Assembly: GCF_020614395.1 (NCBI RefSeq)
Contig: NZ_CP085324.1
Location: 186,001 to 250,000, forward strand
Reading direction: 5' to 3'
DNA from: Salarchaeum japonicum
GTDB taxonomy: Archaea; Halobacteriota; Halobacteria; Halobacteriales; Halobacteriaceae
DNA length: 64,000 bases
Position 1 is the first letter of the stretch. Each line of letters opens with the position of its first letter. The notes beneath the pieces were generated by a model. That model made no database searches, was not told where the DNA came from, and was given only the letters and a program-made list of their open reading frames with translations. Made by a program: the position numbers and the translations under genes. This document shows positions 50,605-57,762 of this stretch, piece after piece.

Positions 50605-51612
50605 ATGCCATCTCACGGAATCATTCCATACCGTCTCGGTCTTCGGGAGAAAGGAGATCGCGACAATTTCTACGACTTGACCGACTTGTACAAGGCCGAT
50701 GACTCGCTTCCCCACGACAATATCTTCGACTACTTCGAGAAACTCCTCAACAAGTACAAAGGCCAGCTGGATAATAATTCGCAGAAGCAGAAGACGTTCG
50801 TCGTTGACAAGTACAATATTAACCGGGTGGATAACGTCGTAGAAGGCGTTGTAAGAACCGGTGACTACGGTTACACCGCAGATCTACACGACATCAATAC
50901 GGGCAAGAGAACGCATCAGAAAGGAACAGACGAGACGGAATTGATTCCGTATTACTTCCTGTTCCACTTACCTAAGACCCAAGCGGGGAAGGATCATGAC
51001 GGCGCACGGAAGGGCGTAATGGCCTTCCAGCAATTCAATGGCCGGAGCGTCAAAACCGCGTTTACACGCCGTTTCTATAGGGAATTCCTCAAAGCGGACG
51101 ACGTAGCGAAGGACACTATGTTCGAGTGTCGCCCTGTGATGACTCAGGAAGTTCTGAATAAAATCGTTGACGCAGAACGCGTGCTACGAGCCGAGTTTGA
51201 TGTCGAAAAAGTCCCGGAGAGTAATGACGCAGAAACCCAATTAATCGAAGGAGTGAGTCTCGCGCAAACGGATCGCCAATCACTGGTGTTCAAGCCGAAA
51301 CATGGTGGCTCACTTAGCCCATTGCAGGAACGAGCTAAACAGTTGAAGAAGGACAACGGAAGTTTCGCGGAAATCGTCCAGGGGCCAGTAGAAGACCTCA
51401 CAATCACGATTGAGAAAGAAAACGGCCGAGACGAAACGTTCTCGGTGATGGATGAAGAACTTAGAATGAAGAAAGAATTGGAGCCAAGCTCACGACAGCT
51501 GAGTGGCGGACATCCAAAGACGGACTACATATCCAAAGCGGCCGTCAACGTGATTAACGACGTTACACCAAATAGAATTGTGAAGCGTCTCCGGCACTCA
51601 ACCGCCCTATGA
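50605..51612 (+). CDS. Soluble component of a candidate two-gene defence-like module
   Basis: A 335-residue soluble protein with no clear known family. The N terminus SHGIIPYRLGLREKGDRDNF leads into a beta-rich half (TFVVDKYNINRVDNVVEGVV, YGYTADLHDINTGK, LIPYYFLFHLPK), then VMAFQQFNGRSVKTAFTRRF, reminiscent of bacterial proteins that pair with small membrane partners (DUF4747-like layout by recollection). The C terminus is polar. It is separated from the membrane gene by a single base after its stop (TGA C ATG), so the two are surely co-translated. Visible base composition is AT-rich. Confidence 0.6.
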   Translation: MPSHGIIPYRLGLREKGDRDNFYDLTDLYKADDSLPHDNIFDYFEKLLNKYKGQLDNNSQKQKTFVVDKYNINRVDNVVEGVVRTGDYGYTADLHDINTGKRTHQKGTDETELIPYYFLFHLPKTQAGKDHDGARKGVMAFQQFNGRSVKTAFTRRFYREFLKADDVAKDTMFECRPVMTQEVLNKIVDAERVLRAEFDVEKVPESNDAETQLIEGVSLAQTDRQSLVFKPKHGGSLSPLQERAKQLKKDNGSFAEIVQGPVEDLTITIEKENGRDETFSVMDEELRMKKELEPSSRQLSGGHPKTDYISKAAVNVINDVTPNRIVKRLRHSTAL

Positions 51613-51613
51613 C

Positions 51614-52144
51614 ATGTTCGCCACGAATCTCTGGAAGATAGTTCGGCGTAACTACGGTTCACTAGTCGAGGAAACAGGCGTTGGATCGCCTGCTTCAGAG
51701 ATTTCTGTGGCAGCGTTCTTTGGGGCAGTACCGATACTTTTGGGAAGTTGGTTCGGCTACGCCATCCCGATCTGGACAGGATTTATTGGTTCATTGGTTC
51801 CGGTAGTTGGCGTGCTCACTGGATTCTCAATTAACTCGATAGTTCTTCTGAGCGGGCAGTCTGATGAAGATTCGTACGAGCAGAGAAAGGCTGCGATACG
51901 CCAAACAAAAGACTTCTCCCTGTACTCAATACTGGTTGGTATCGTGTTGCTCAGTGCTCTTACGGTGGGTTTTCTCCTCGCAAAAGCTAACCCAGGTGCA
52001 CAGATTGTTATATTTGATACCGTCGTGACGGCCCTCCAAATCGCATCGGTAGCGGTTTATACGATTCTTATACACTATCTGATAGTCCTCCTGCTCATAA
52101 CCCACCGACTGTTCACGATGGTTCATATTGACGCAGTTGGGTAG
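51614..52144 (+). CDS. Four-helix membrane partner of the candidate defence-like module
   Basis: A 176-residue protein with four predicted membrane helices: ISVAAFFGAVPILLGSWFGY, GSLVPVVGVLTGFSINSIVL, LYSILVGIVLLSALTVGFLL and VAVYTILIHYLIVLLLITH. The loop between helices two and three is polar and charged (SGQSDEDSYEQRKAAIRQT), likely cytoplasmic. The start lies one base after the stop of the soluble gene. The combination of a soluble partner with a small 4-TM protein is the layout of abortive-infection systems where the membrane protein is the effector (inference). Confidence 0.65.
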   Translation: MFATNLWKIVRRNYGSLVEETGVGSPASEISVAAFFGAVPILLGSWFGYAIPIWTGFIGSLVPVVGVLTGFSINSIVLLSGQSDEDSYEQRKAAIRQTKDFSLYSILVGIVLLSALTVGFLLAKANPGAQIVIFDTVVTALQIASVAVYTILIHYLIVLLLITHRLFTMVHIDAVG

Positions 52145-52153
52145 CGATTTCCG

Positions 52154-52819
52154 CTACCAGAAAGGAGCGATTTCGTCCTCAACGAACCCAAGGAAGGTTT
52201 CGGTTCGCAGAGACGGCTCCAGGACTCGAACGAAACCATTCCCGGAGACCTCCATTTTAATTTGGGTTCCCGAGTACTCAAACTCCAGGCCGATTTGCGT
52301 CTTGTCCGAGCTATCGATTACGTCCCCCATATTTAGATCGTCAGTCACATCGTGACCGTAGACTGTACCGGACTCAATGTTCCCGTGAGCGTTACTGAAG
52401 CCGCACTTCCACGGATTTGCGTTCGGACGGCTCTCAGCATAGGCATCAATGTCCACAGAAGCACGGCTAACCACCGCATCGGTTCGGCGAGTTAATTCAT
52501 CGAACAGGAATTCGCCATCAGTCCCATCAATTAGAACGAAGTCATTAGGAACTGCCTCGAACTCGGTATATTGGAACGTCTTCTGTGGGCTTGTCGAGCT
52601 TGTAATATTTCCGTCTTCTACAGAGGGAATAGAGACATCTGCTATGTCCTCCGTGAGTGCTTCACCGCTCTGTCCAGCAAGCTCACCCAAGAGATCTTGC
52701 TGAACAGGGCCAGCGGTTACGCAAGTATGGAGTTCGAAGTCTTCAGTCGTAACCACATCGTCAAAGCTCGGAATGGACTCCAAGTCTCCGTCAATCGATC
52801 CAATTATCCCCGACTTCAT
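52154..52819 (-). CDS. Unknown protein, convergent with the two-gene module
   Basis: A 221-residue acidic protein of beta-rich appearance (TTEDFELHTCVTAGPVQQDL, TEFEAVPNDFVLIDGTDGEF, QIGLEFEYSGTQIKMEVSGN, NGFVRVLEPSLRTETFLGF). No family is recognised and no membrane segments are present. It ends nine bases from the end of the membrane partner gene. Possibly unrelated cargo or a regulator of the module. Visible base composition is AT-rich. Confidence 0.55.
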   Translation of the reverse strand: MKSGIIGSIDGDLESIPSFDDVVTTEDFELHTCVTAGPVQQDLLGELAGQSGEALTEDIADVSIPSVEDGNITSSTSPQKTFQYTEFEAVPNDFVLIDGTDGEFLFDELTRRTDAVVSRASVDIDAYAESRPNANPWKCGFSNAHGNIESGTVYGHDVTDDLNMGDVIDSSDKTQIGLEFEYSGTQIKMEVSGNGFVRVLEPSLRTETFLGFVEDEIAPFW

Positions 52820-52879
52820 GAGCGGCTAGTAACATATCCCAGTATAAATATTTTCTTCGACCCCACTCAGATTTAGTTC

Positions 52880-53467
52880 CTATAACCACTCTACCTTTCC
52901 GCGTTCTCGTTTCTGCGCATCCGGTGAGTACGTTCCGCGGTAGTGTTCCAGGAACGTCTCCAGATCGTCCCAGCCGCCCCAGTCGCAGACGAGGAGGGAA
53001 TCGACTTCTGCGCTCTTGAGTGCGGTTGCCCAGGTACGGCGGAGGTCGTGGAAGGTGAGGTAGTTCCAGCCGGGGTCGTCGGTCTCGTCGGCCAGCTCGC
53101 CGGCGGCGCGTTCGACCCAGCGCCGGAGTGTCCTGGTCGTCGTGATATCAAGGAGTGGGGCATCGCGTGCGGCGTCGCGGAATTCGTCGAGGGTGCGGAC
53201 GGTGGTGTAGAGGTCGCGCGGTATCGGCGTCTCACGGAACTGCTCGCCTTTCCCGTGCCAGACGCGGAGCATCGGGCCGGCTTCGGTGTCGACGACGTGT
53301 TCGGGAGCAACGTCGAGGACTTCGTGACTGCGGAGGCCGCAACGCGCACCGAGCGCGAGTGCGATGCGCTGTTGCTGGGTGTCGGTGGCGTCGAGCAGCT
53401 CGTCGACTTCGTCTTCGCTGAGCCATACCTTCATGTCGTCGCGGGAGTCGTGCTCTTGGAGATTCAT
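52880..53467 (-). CDS. int: Short tyrosine integrase (catalytic domain only)
   Basis: A 195-residue recombinase lacking the N-terminal core-binding domain. Catalytic motifs: R46 in GARCGLRSHEVLD, H140/R143 in TFHDLRRTWAT and Y176 in FLEHYRGTYSP, with the conserved LRVWHGKGEQFRETPIP strand region. Short integrases of this kind are widespread in haloarchaea and their elements. Its orientation places the gene at the left end of the provirus, 61 bases from the previous element's last gene. Confidence 0.9.
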   Translation of the reverse strand: MNLQEHDSRDDMKVWLSEDEVDELLDATDTQQQRIALALGARCGLRSHEVLDVAPEHVVDTEAGPMLRVWHGKGEQFRETPIPRDLYTTVRTLDEFRDAARDAPLLDITTTRTLRRWVERAAGELADETDDPGWNYLTFHDLRRTWATALKSAEVDSLLVCDWGGWDDLETFLEHYRGTYSPDAQKRERGKVEWL

Positions 53468-53610
53468 GATGTCCGGCTTCCCCGTATAGGAGACAAATTC
53501 GCCCGTCCATCTAGTTCTATCGGTGGTGTGAACGCGAAAATCGGGCGAGAAATGTCCGACTCTCAGTGTCTAATCGGACAGGTGGGTGTCGGCGTAAGAT
53601 AGATACTCTC

Positions 53611-53627
53611 GTATACAGTACGTATAC
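53611..53627. promoter_or_regulatory. Perfect inverted repeat (operator) upstream of vapBC
   Basis: GTATAC-AGTAC-GTATAC, ending two bases before the vapB ATG and overlapping the expected transcription start. This placement is typical of the site through which a VapBC complex represses its own promoter. Confidence 0.65.
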
Positions 53628-53629
53628 AC

Positions 53630-53827
53630 ATGAGTACGACACTCCGCGTCTCGGACGACACGAAAGCGCTCCTAGAGCACTTGAAACGGGACGACGAGAC
53701 GTTCGACGAACTCCTCGAACGACTCGCACAGAGCGAGAAACCGATTAACGTCGGCGCGTGGAGCGAAGATCAGGCCGACCGTGCGCGAACGGCCGTGAAG
53801 CGCTCACGGGAGAGCTTCGAACGGTGA
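53630..53827 (+). CDS. vapB: VapB-type antitoxin
   Basis: A 65-residue antitoxin with an N-terminal ribbon-helix-helix or AbrB-like DNA-binding part (TTLRVSDDTKALLEHLKRDD, TFDELLERLAQ) and a C-terminal toxin-wrapping tail. Together with the following gene it forms a type II toxin-antitoxin pair; the stop overlaps the toxin GTG (GTGA). Confidence 0.85.
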   Translation: MSTTLRVSDDTKALLEHLKRDDETFDELLERLAQSEKPINVGAWSEDQADRARTAVKRSRESFER

Positions 53828-54222
53828 CCTTCCTCGATTCCTCGGTCATCATCGACATGCTCGAAGGCGTCCCCGAGGTCGTCGAGTACGTCGAAGCCCG
53901 CGGGCAACCCTACCTCACGTCCTCCCTCTGCGTCTTCGAAGTCATCAACGGCGAGCTGGGCGTCGGCTCGACCGATGTCGTCGAAGTCCGCCAGGACTTC
54001 GGCGGGGTGCAAGCCCTTGACTTGAACGAGAACATCGCCCTCGAAGCCGCGCGAATACAGGACCAACTACTCGACGACGGGGAGCGAATGGCGACTCGGG
54101 ATCTACTGATCGCCGCGACGGCGCGCTCCACGGGCGCGGAACTCGTCGTCGCCGACGACGACTTCGAAACCCGCCTACTCACCGACCTGATGGAGGTAAC
54201 GAACCTCCGGACCGAGACCTAA
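53824..54222 (+). CDS. vapC: VapC-type PIN-domain toxin
   Basis: A 132-residue PIN-domain ribonuclease. Acidic active-site positions are D5 (FLDSSVIIDML), the Glu of CVFEVINGELG and D-rich TRDLLIAATARSTGAELVVADDDFETR. The GTG start overlaps the vapB stop. The toxin likely cleaves RNA (often initiator tRNA or rRNA in this family) when the antitoxin decays. Its place between the integrase and virion genes suggests an addiction role for the provirus. Confidence 0.88.
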   Translation: MTFLDSSVIIDMLEGVPEVVEYVEARGQPYLTSSLCVFEVINGELGVGSTDVVEVRQDFGGVQALDLNENIALEAARIQDQLLDDGERMATRDLLIAATARSTGAELVVADDDFETRLLTDLMEVTNLRTET

Positions 54223-54238
54223 ACCGCGCGCAAAAAAG

Positions 54239-54424
54239 TTAGTCTACCGCGTCGGGGTCGGTGATGACCGCGGCCGCGTCGACAGACAAGCGCGTGTCAC
54301 TCCCGCTCTCTCCTTCGTAAACGACCACTCGATCGCCGATAGTGAGCCCGTCGAGTTCCGGGCTCGTGTCGGGACTGGGGCCGTCGACGGTATCCCACTC
54401 CTGTTCGAGGTCGTCGTGGGTCAC
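54239..54424 (-). CDS. Last gene of the virion operon, small acidic protein
   Basis: A 61-residue acidic protein of beta character (LTIGDRVVVYEGESGSDTRL, VDAAAVITDPD) beginning at a GTG that overlaps the stop of the previous gene in GTGA. No family is recognised. Confidence 0.6.
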   Translation of the reverse strand: MTHDDLEQEWDTVDGPSPDTSPELDGLTIGDRVVVYEGESGSDTRLSVDAAAVITDPDAVD

Positions 54425-54831
54425 GTGAACTGGATGGCGAGTTCGAGGACGCGCCGGAGATCAAGGACGCCACCGCCGCCGAGAACGGTTCCGATGACCG
54501 CCCCGAGCACGACGCCGCCGATGGCGTAGTGGGGTTCCTGGCGGATGTCGGCGACGACCTTCGGGTCGAGGGCGTGCGCGACCGCGGTCTTCCCGCCGCC
54601 CTGGCGTTTCACGCCGAACGCGATGCTCATGACGACGCCGATGAAACGCACGTCACCGGTCTTCGCGGCGGCGAATCCCGCGCCGATACCGACGCCGGCG
54701 GCGTGGCTTTCGGCGTGATAGGAGAGAAAGCCGTTCCGGTCGGTGTCTGCTTCTCTCGCCGCGCCCGCCGTGGAGACGAACGATTTGAGGAACGCTACGA
54801 CTGCCTGTCGAGTGCTGGTGAACGTAGTCAT
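54421..54831 (-). CDS. Virion-operon membrane protein with Gly-rich C-terminal helix
   Basis: A 136-residue protein. The N-terminal helix FTSTRQAVVAFLKSFVSTAG is amphipathic, the middle holds AAGVGIGAGFAAAKTGDVRF and the C terminus a glycine-rich hydrophobic helix YAIGGVVLGAVIGTVLGGGG. By its place it could be a small membrane protein of the virion. Overlaps both neighbours by four bases. Confidence 0.6.
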   Translation of the reverse strand: MTTFTSTRQAVVAFLKSFVSTAGAAREADTDRNGFLSYHAESHAAGVGIGAGFAAAKTGDVRFIGVVMSIAFGVKRQGGGKTAVAHALDPKVVADIRQEPHYAIGGVVLGAVIGTVLGGGGVLDLRRVLELAIQFT

Positions 54832-55028
54832 GAGTCGAGGATGTCTTCGCGTTCGAGGACGCGTTCGAGCTGCGCGAGACCGCGCGTGTTCTCCTCCGTC
54901 TGGTCTTCGAGCTCGTCAACGTCCTCCTGGTCGGCGTGCTTCTCGTCCGCGCGGAGGTGGAGGGTAATCACCGTGGCTTCGATGATGCCGAGCATCGTGA
55001 GCACGGCCCCGGCGCTGAAGTCAGCCAT
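54828..55028 (-). CDS. Small TM protein with coiled-coil tail
   Basis: A 66-residue protein with an N-terminal membrane helix AGAVLTMLGIIEATVITLHL followed by a highly charged helical tail (EDVDELEDQTEENTRGLAQL), a layout typical of virus membrane or holin-like proteins. The start was chosen at MADFSAGAV, two bases downstream of the preceding stop region. Confidence 0.6.
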   Translation of the reverse strand: MADFSAGAVLTMLGIIEATVITLHLRADEKHADQEDVDELEDQTEENTRGLAQLERVLEREDILDS

Positions 55029-55030
55029 CG

Positions 55031-55489
55031 CTAGAGGAGTCCGCCGACGAAGTCGCCGGCGTCGTCCGCGAGGTCGGCTGCGCCGCCCACGGTCTCGTTG
55101 ACGGCGTCGCCGGTCGCGTCGGTGATGTTCTCGATGTTGTCCGCGGTACCGCCGATCGCCCAGTCCGCGGAGTTCTCGACGGCGTCCGCGCCGCCGCCGA
55201 ACCACCAGTCCATCCCGTCGCTCGTAACGTCGCCCGCGCCCTCGGCGACATCGACGCTGCCCTCTGCGAGGTCGCTCCCCGCCCAGTTCGAGAGTCCACC
55301 GAGCCAGTCGCCCGTCGCGCGGCCCGCGCCGCCGACGCCTTCGCTGACGCCGTTGATGGTCTTGTAGCCGATGTAGGCCGCGCCTGCGGCGACGATGACG
55401 AGCATGATGTTGAAGCCCGTCGAGTCGCTCGCCGCGTCCGCAACGTCGCCCGCGGAGTCGCCGGCGAGCGCGCCAGCGGCGGCGCTCAT
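55031..55489 (-). CDS. Virion-associated membrane protein with Gly/Ala/Asp repeats
   Basis: A 152-residue protein: N-terminal Gly/Ala-rich segment and one membrane helix (FNIMLVIVAAGAAYIGYKTI), then about 100 residues of repeated ~11-residue units of amphipathic helix character (GDWLGGLSNWAGSDLAEGSV; ADWAIGGTADNIENITDATG; GGAADLADDAGDFVGGLL). Resembles the small membrane-spanning structural proteins of SH1-like virions by place and type. Overlaps the next gene by one base. Confidence 0.6.
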   Translation of the reverse strand: MSAAAGALAGDSAGDVADAASDSTGFNIMLVIVAAGAAYIGYKTINGVSEGVGGAGRATGDWLGGLSNWAGSDLAEGSVDVAEGAGDVTSDGMDWWFGGGADAVENSADWAIGGTADNIENITDATGDAVNETVGGAADLADDAGDFVGGLL

Positions 55490-56073
55490 CAGGAGCCTCC
55501 GGCCGCCGAGACGGCCAGGACGAGCACGACGCCGGCGGCCACGAGCGTCCGCGGGTCACCGAAGTCAATCGCCTCGAACGTGCCGCCAAGGCCGGGGCTT
55601 TCGTTGTCTGGGTGTTCTACGTCGGGAGTGGTATCCCCGCCGGGCTGGACGCCGCCACCCGAGTTCTCGATCTGTTCGTTCGCGACATCCTCGACGACAT
55701 CACCAACGGCCTGTTCGCTCGTCTGGTCGACGGCGTCGCTCACCGTCTCCTCATCGACATCGAGGAAGCGGGAGGCACTCCCGACGAGCCCGCTCCCGCC
55801 GGCCGGCGACGAGTCGTCGGGGTCGCTCGTGTCCTCGACCACGATATCGGTGTCGTCCTCACCCGTGTCGACGAGCGCGGAGTCCTGGTCGCCGGTGCCG
55901 GTCGTGGTGCCGAGACTCCTGGTTCCAAGGGTGTCGCTCCCGGTCTGGAAGGTGTCTTCGTCGGTCGATTCGTCGGTCGTCGTCGTGGGCACGGCGGGCT
56001 CGATCGTGATGGGGCCGCCCCCACCAGTCCCCGAGACACCGCCAGCGCCCGTGCTGGGTCCAAGTAATGCCAT
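55489..56073 (-). CDS. Virion-operon protein: low-complexity body with C-terminal membrane helix
   Basis: A 194-residue protein, Gly/Thr/Ser/Asp-rich over most of its length (GPSTGAGGVSGTGGGGP, TTTTDESTDEDTFQTGS) with one ordered helical patch (VSDAVDQTSEQAVGDVVEDV) and a C-terminal hydrophobic helix (TLVAAGVVLVLAVSAAGG). A tail-anchored exterior stalk or internal membrane protein are both possible. Confidence 0.6.
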   Translation of the reverse strand: MALLGPSTGAGGVSGTGGGGPITIEPAVPTTTTDESTDEDTFQTGSDTLGTRSLGTTTGTGDQDSALVDTGEDDTDIVVEDTSDPDDSSPAGGSGLVGSASRFLDVDEETVSDAVDQTSEQAVGDVVEDVANEQIENSGGGVQPGGDTTPDVEHPDNESPGLGGTFEAIDFGDPRTLVAAGVVLVLAVSAAGGS

Positions 56074-56640
56074 CTATATCGTGTGATTGTGAGCTGCGAC
56101 AACTACGAACGATAACTCGAAGTTCCCGCTCGGATAGCTCTGGTAATTGGGGTTTGAAGCGGTTATACTGGTAACTCCTTGCGCGGGAAAGCTCTCGTAC
56201 ACGGTGTCACTACCTCCTGCAGGGACGGTTATTGAACCAGATCTGTCGGAGGATTCCGCCAAGTGAATCGTGTAGTCATAGGTTTCCTGCGAATCCTCGG
56301 GGTTGTTCGCTGTTATTCTACAGCTGTCGGAGACTTTCCCGATGGTCCACGTACTGGAAGACCCATCGTTTGGAAACGTCGCCGGAGTCGAGAAGTATCC
56401 GCTACCCGAACTCTCGACTGCCGTTTGTGTCGGCGGGCTGTGGTGGTCGTTCGCGCTGACGTTCGAGAGCTGGTCGTGCGAGACGACCGTCTGCTCGACC
56501 CACTCCGTTCCGGTGTAGACGAACGCGGCGTTCGCGTCCGTGTCGTACCAGGATTCGCCTTCCTCGGGTTCGGCTGGCGCGGGTGCCTGGACGTAGTCGA
56601 AGCCACCGCCGCCACTTCCGCCGCCGACGATTCCGGTCAT
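56074..56640 (-). CDS. Candidate spike / receptor-binding protein of the provirus
   Basis: A 188-residue protein. It starts with a Gly-rich stretch, then EEGESWYDTDANAAFVYTGT (a short motif common in viral fibre proteins), then the motif QLSNVSANDHHSPPTQ, which I recall from haloarchaeal virus and tail-fibre proteins, and a beta-rich C-terminal half (GSITVPAGGSDTVYESFPAQ; FELSFVVVAAHNHTI). These features fit a trimeric vertex spike. The region is slightly lower in GC than its neighbours, as fast-exchanging host-recognition modules often are. Confidence 0.6.
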   Translation of the reverse strand: MTGIVGGGSGGGGFDYVQAPAPAEPEEGESWYDTDANAAFVYTGTEWVEQTVVSHDQLSNVSANDHHSPPTQTAVESSGSGYFSTPATFPNDGSSSTWTIGKVSDSCRITANNPEDSQETYDYTIHLAESSDRSGSITVPAGGSDTVYESFPAQGVTSITASNPNYQSYPSGNFELSFVVVAAHNHTI

Positions 56641-57029
56641 GCGTCGGCCTCGAAGGTGACGACGACCGCGTCGCCCGCCGTCGGCGTGCGGACGTAGATC
56701 GTGTCGGTGTTCGCGACCGCGAACGTCCGGCCCTGTCCAACGGCGGTCAGCGGCGACTCCTGCGTATCGCTGTTCCCGACGTAGACGGTTCCACCGTTCC
56801 CCTGCTTGTACTCGACGAGGACAGTGACGCCGTCCGGAACGCTATGCGACGGGAGCGGTTCGCCCGTGGTGCCGTCCGTGGAGTGGACGAATTGGGTTAC
56901 CGAACCGCGATTCCCGAGCGCCTGATTCGTCTTCTGCTGCTCGACCGTGTTCGCGGGCGGCTGCGGGTCACCATTCTCGTCGGTGACACGCTGGATGTCG
57001 TCGACATCCGCCTGGGTTTCAAGACCCAT
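56637..57029 (-). CDS. Beta-rich virion protein, possible spike component
   Basis: A 130-residue protein: helical N terminus MGLETQADVDDIQRVTDENG, then beta-rich VTVLVEYKQGNGGTVYVGNS, RTFAVANTDTIYVRTPTAGD. Overlaps the spike candidate by four bases; probably a partner in the vertex complex (inference by position). Confidence 0.55.
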   Translation of the reverse strand: MGLETQADVDDIQRVTDENGDPQPPANTVEQQKTNQALGNRGSVTQFVHSTDGTTGEPLPSHSVPDGVTVLVEYKQGNGGTVYVGNSDTQESPLTAVGQGRTFAVANTDTIYVRTPTAGDAVVVTFEADA

Positions 57030-57032
57030 GGA

Positions 57033-57389
57033 TTAGGCCTCCCACCCGATGACCTGGACGATGAACCGACGCGGTGCGCCGTCCGCACGAACGTCCTTCA
57101 CAGTCATCTTCAGCGTCCGCTGGAGCTGGAGCGCCGGGAGAAACGTCGTGTCGAGGTCGTCCGGGTCAGTCGGCGGCACTCCAGCTTCGCCGAACCGAAG
57201 CGTACCGTCCACCTCGATCTTGTACGTCGCGAGCGAGTGCTTCGAAATCGCGACGACAGGGAGGTAGTGCAGGTTCCCCGACGTGGACGGCGACATCGTG
57301 ATGGTCGCCTTCTGCCCCGGTTCGAGGGTCACGGTCTCCGTCTCGTGAACGGGCGCATCGTTCGCGCCCGGTTCTGGAACGACCTGCAT
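57033..57389 (-). CDS. Beta-rich virion protein
   Basis: A 118-residue protein with alternating strands (ETVTLEPGQKATITMSPSTS; LPVVAISKHSLATYKIEVDG; FIVQVIGWEA) and no membrane segment, resembling a single jelly-roll-like or immunoglobulin-like structural protein. Its ATG overlaps the stop of the 31-residue gene by one base. Likely capsid- or vertex-associated; specific role unknown. Confidence 0.58.
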   Translation of the reverse strand: MQVVPEPGANDAPVHETETVTLEPGQKATITMSPSTSGNLHYLPVVAISKHSLATYKIEVDGTLRFGEAGVPPTDPDDLDTTFLPALQLQRTLKMTVKDVRADGAPRRFIVQVIGWEA

Positions 57390-57484
57390 CAGGCGTCCTC
57401 GTCGCGGAGAAGCCCAGCCTCGCGGGCCGCCTTCTCGCGCTCGTCGTCGTCCATCTCCTCGATGTCGACGCGGTCGGTGTTCAC
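57389..57484 (-). CDS. 31-residue charged peptide gene in virion operon
   Basis: A GTG-initiated reading frame of 31 residues (MNTDRVDIEEMDDDEREKAA, then REAGLLRDEDA) fitted between the stop of the 92-residue membrane gene (GTGA overlap) and the start of the next gene. Such exact coupling argues that it is translated. Function unknown. Confidence 0.55.
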   Translation of the reverse strand: MNTDRVDIEEMDDDEREKAAREAGLLRDEDA

Positions 57485-57759
57485 TTCTGCACCTCCAGGT
57501 AGAGCAACGCAGTCCACATCAGAATCTGGATGCCGGCGGCGACGACCATGATGTCCTCGCGCGTCCAGCCCGATCCGCTGAAGAACGAATCGAGGTGGCT
57601 GTCGATGCTCGCGGCGTCGACATCAACGTCGCTCGCGAAGTCCGCGGTGGCCTGGTTGCTGTTACCCCCAGCGAGGCCACTCGCGTTCGCGCCCGTGCTC
57701 GACGCCGCCGTCGTCGTGATGTGCATGTCGCCGTCGGTGCTGGCCAGTCCGCCCTGCAT
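57481..57759 (-). CDS. Small virion membrane protein, VP13-like by position
   Basis: A 92-residue protein with a low-complexity Ser/Ala/Asn N-terminal half and one C-terminal membrane helix (DIMVVAAGIQILMWTALLYL). In SH1-type viruses a small single-TM protein (VP13) directly follows the VP4 gene, which fits here. Three bases separate it from the VP4 candidate. Confidence 0.6.
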   Translation of the reverse strand: MQGGLASTDGDMHITTTAASSTGANASGLAGGNSNQATADFASDVDVDAASIDSHLDSFFSGSGWTREDIMVVAAGIQILMWTALLYLEVQK

Positions 57760-57762
57760 GGG

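Larger units (their letters stand above)
44884..52860. mobile_element. Integrated element A (integrase, repressors, AT-rich cargo), boundaries approximate
   Basis: It begins with an integrase operon pointing out of the element, followed by a divergent control region, two repressor-like genes and then cargo (47,757-52,819) clearly lower in GC than the chromosome (many ATT, AAA, TTA codons otherwise rare here). No structural virus genes are recognised, so it may be a satellite, an integrative plasmid or a defence island. No direct att repeat was found by eye. It may be in tandem with, or part of, the provirus to its right. Confidence 0.6.

Noticed and set aside
50605-52144. Assignment of the two-gene pair to Kiwa (KwaA/KwaB)
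   Set aside because: The general layout is similar but the gene order is reversed and no characteristic sequence of KwaB was recognised. It is kept as an unassigned candidate.
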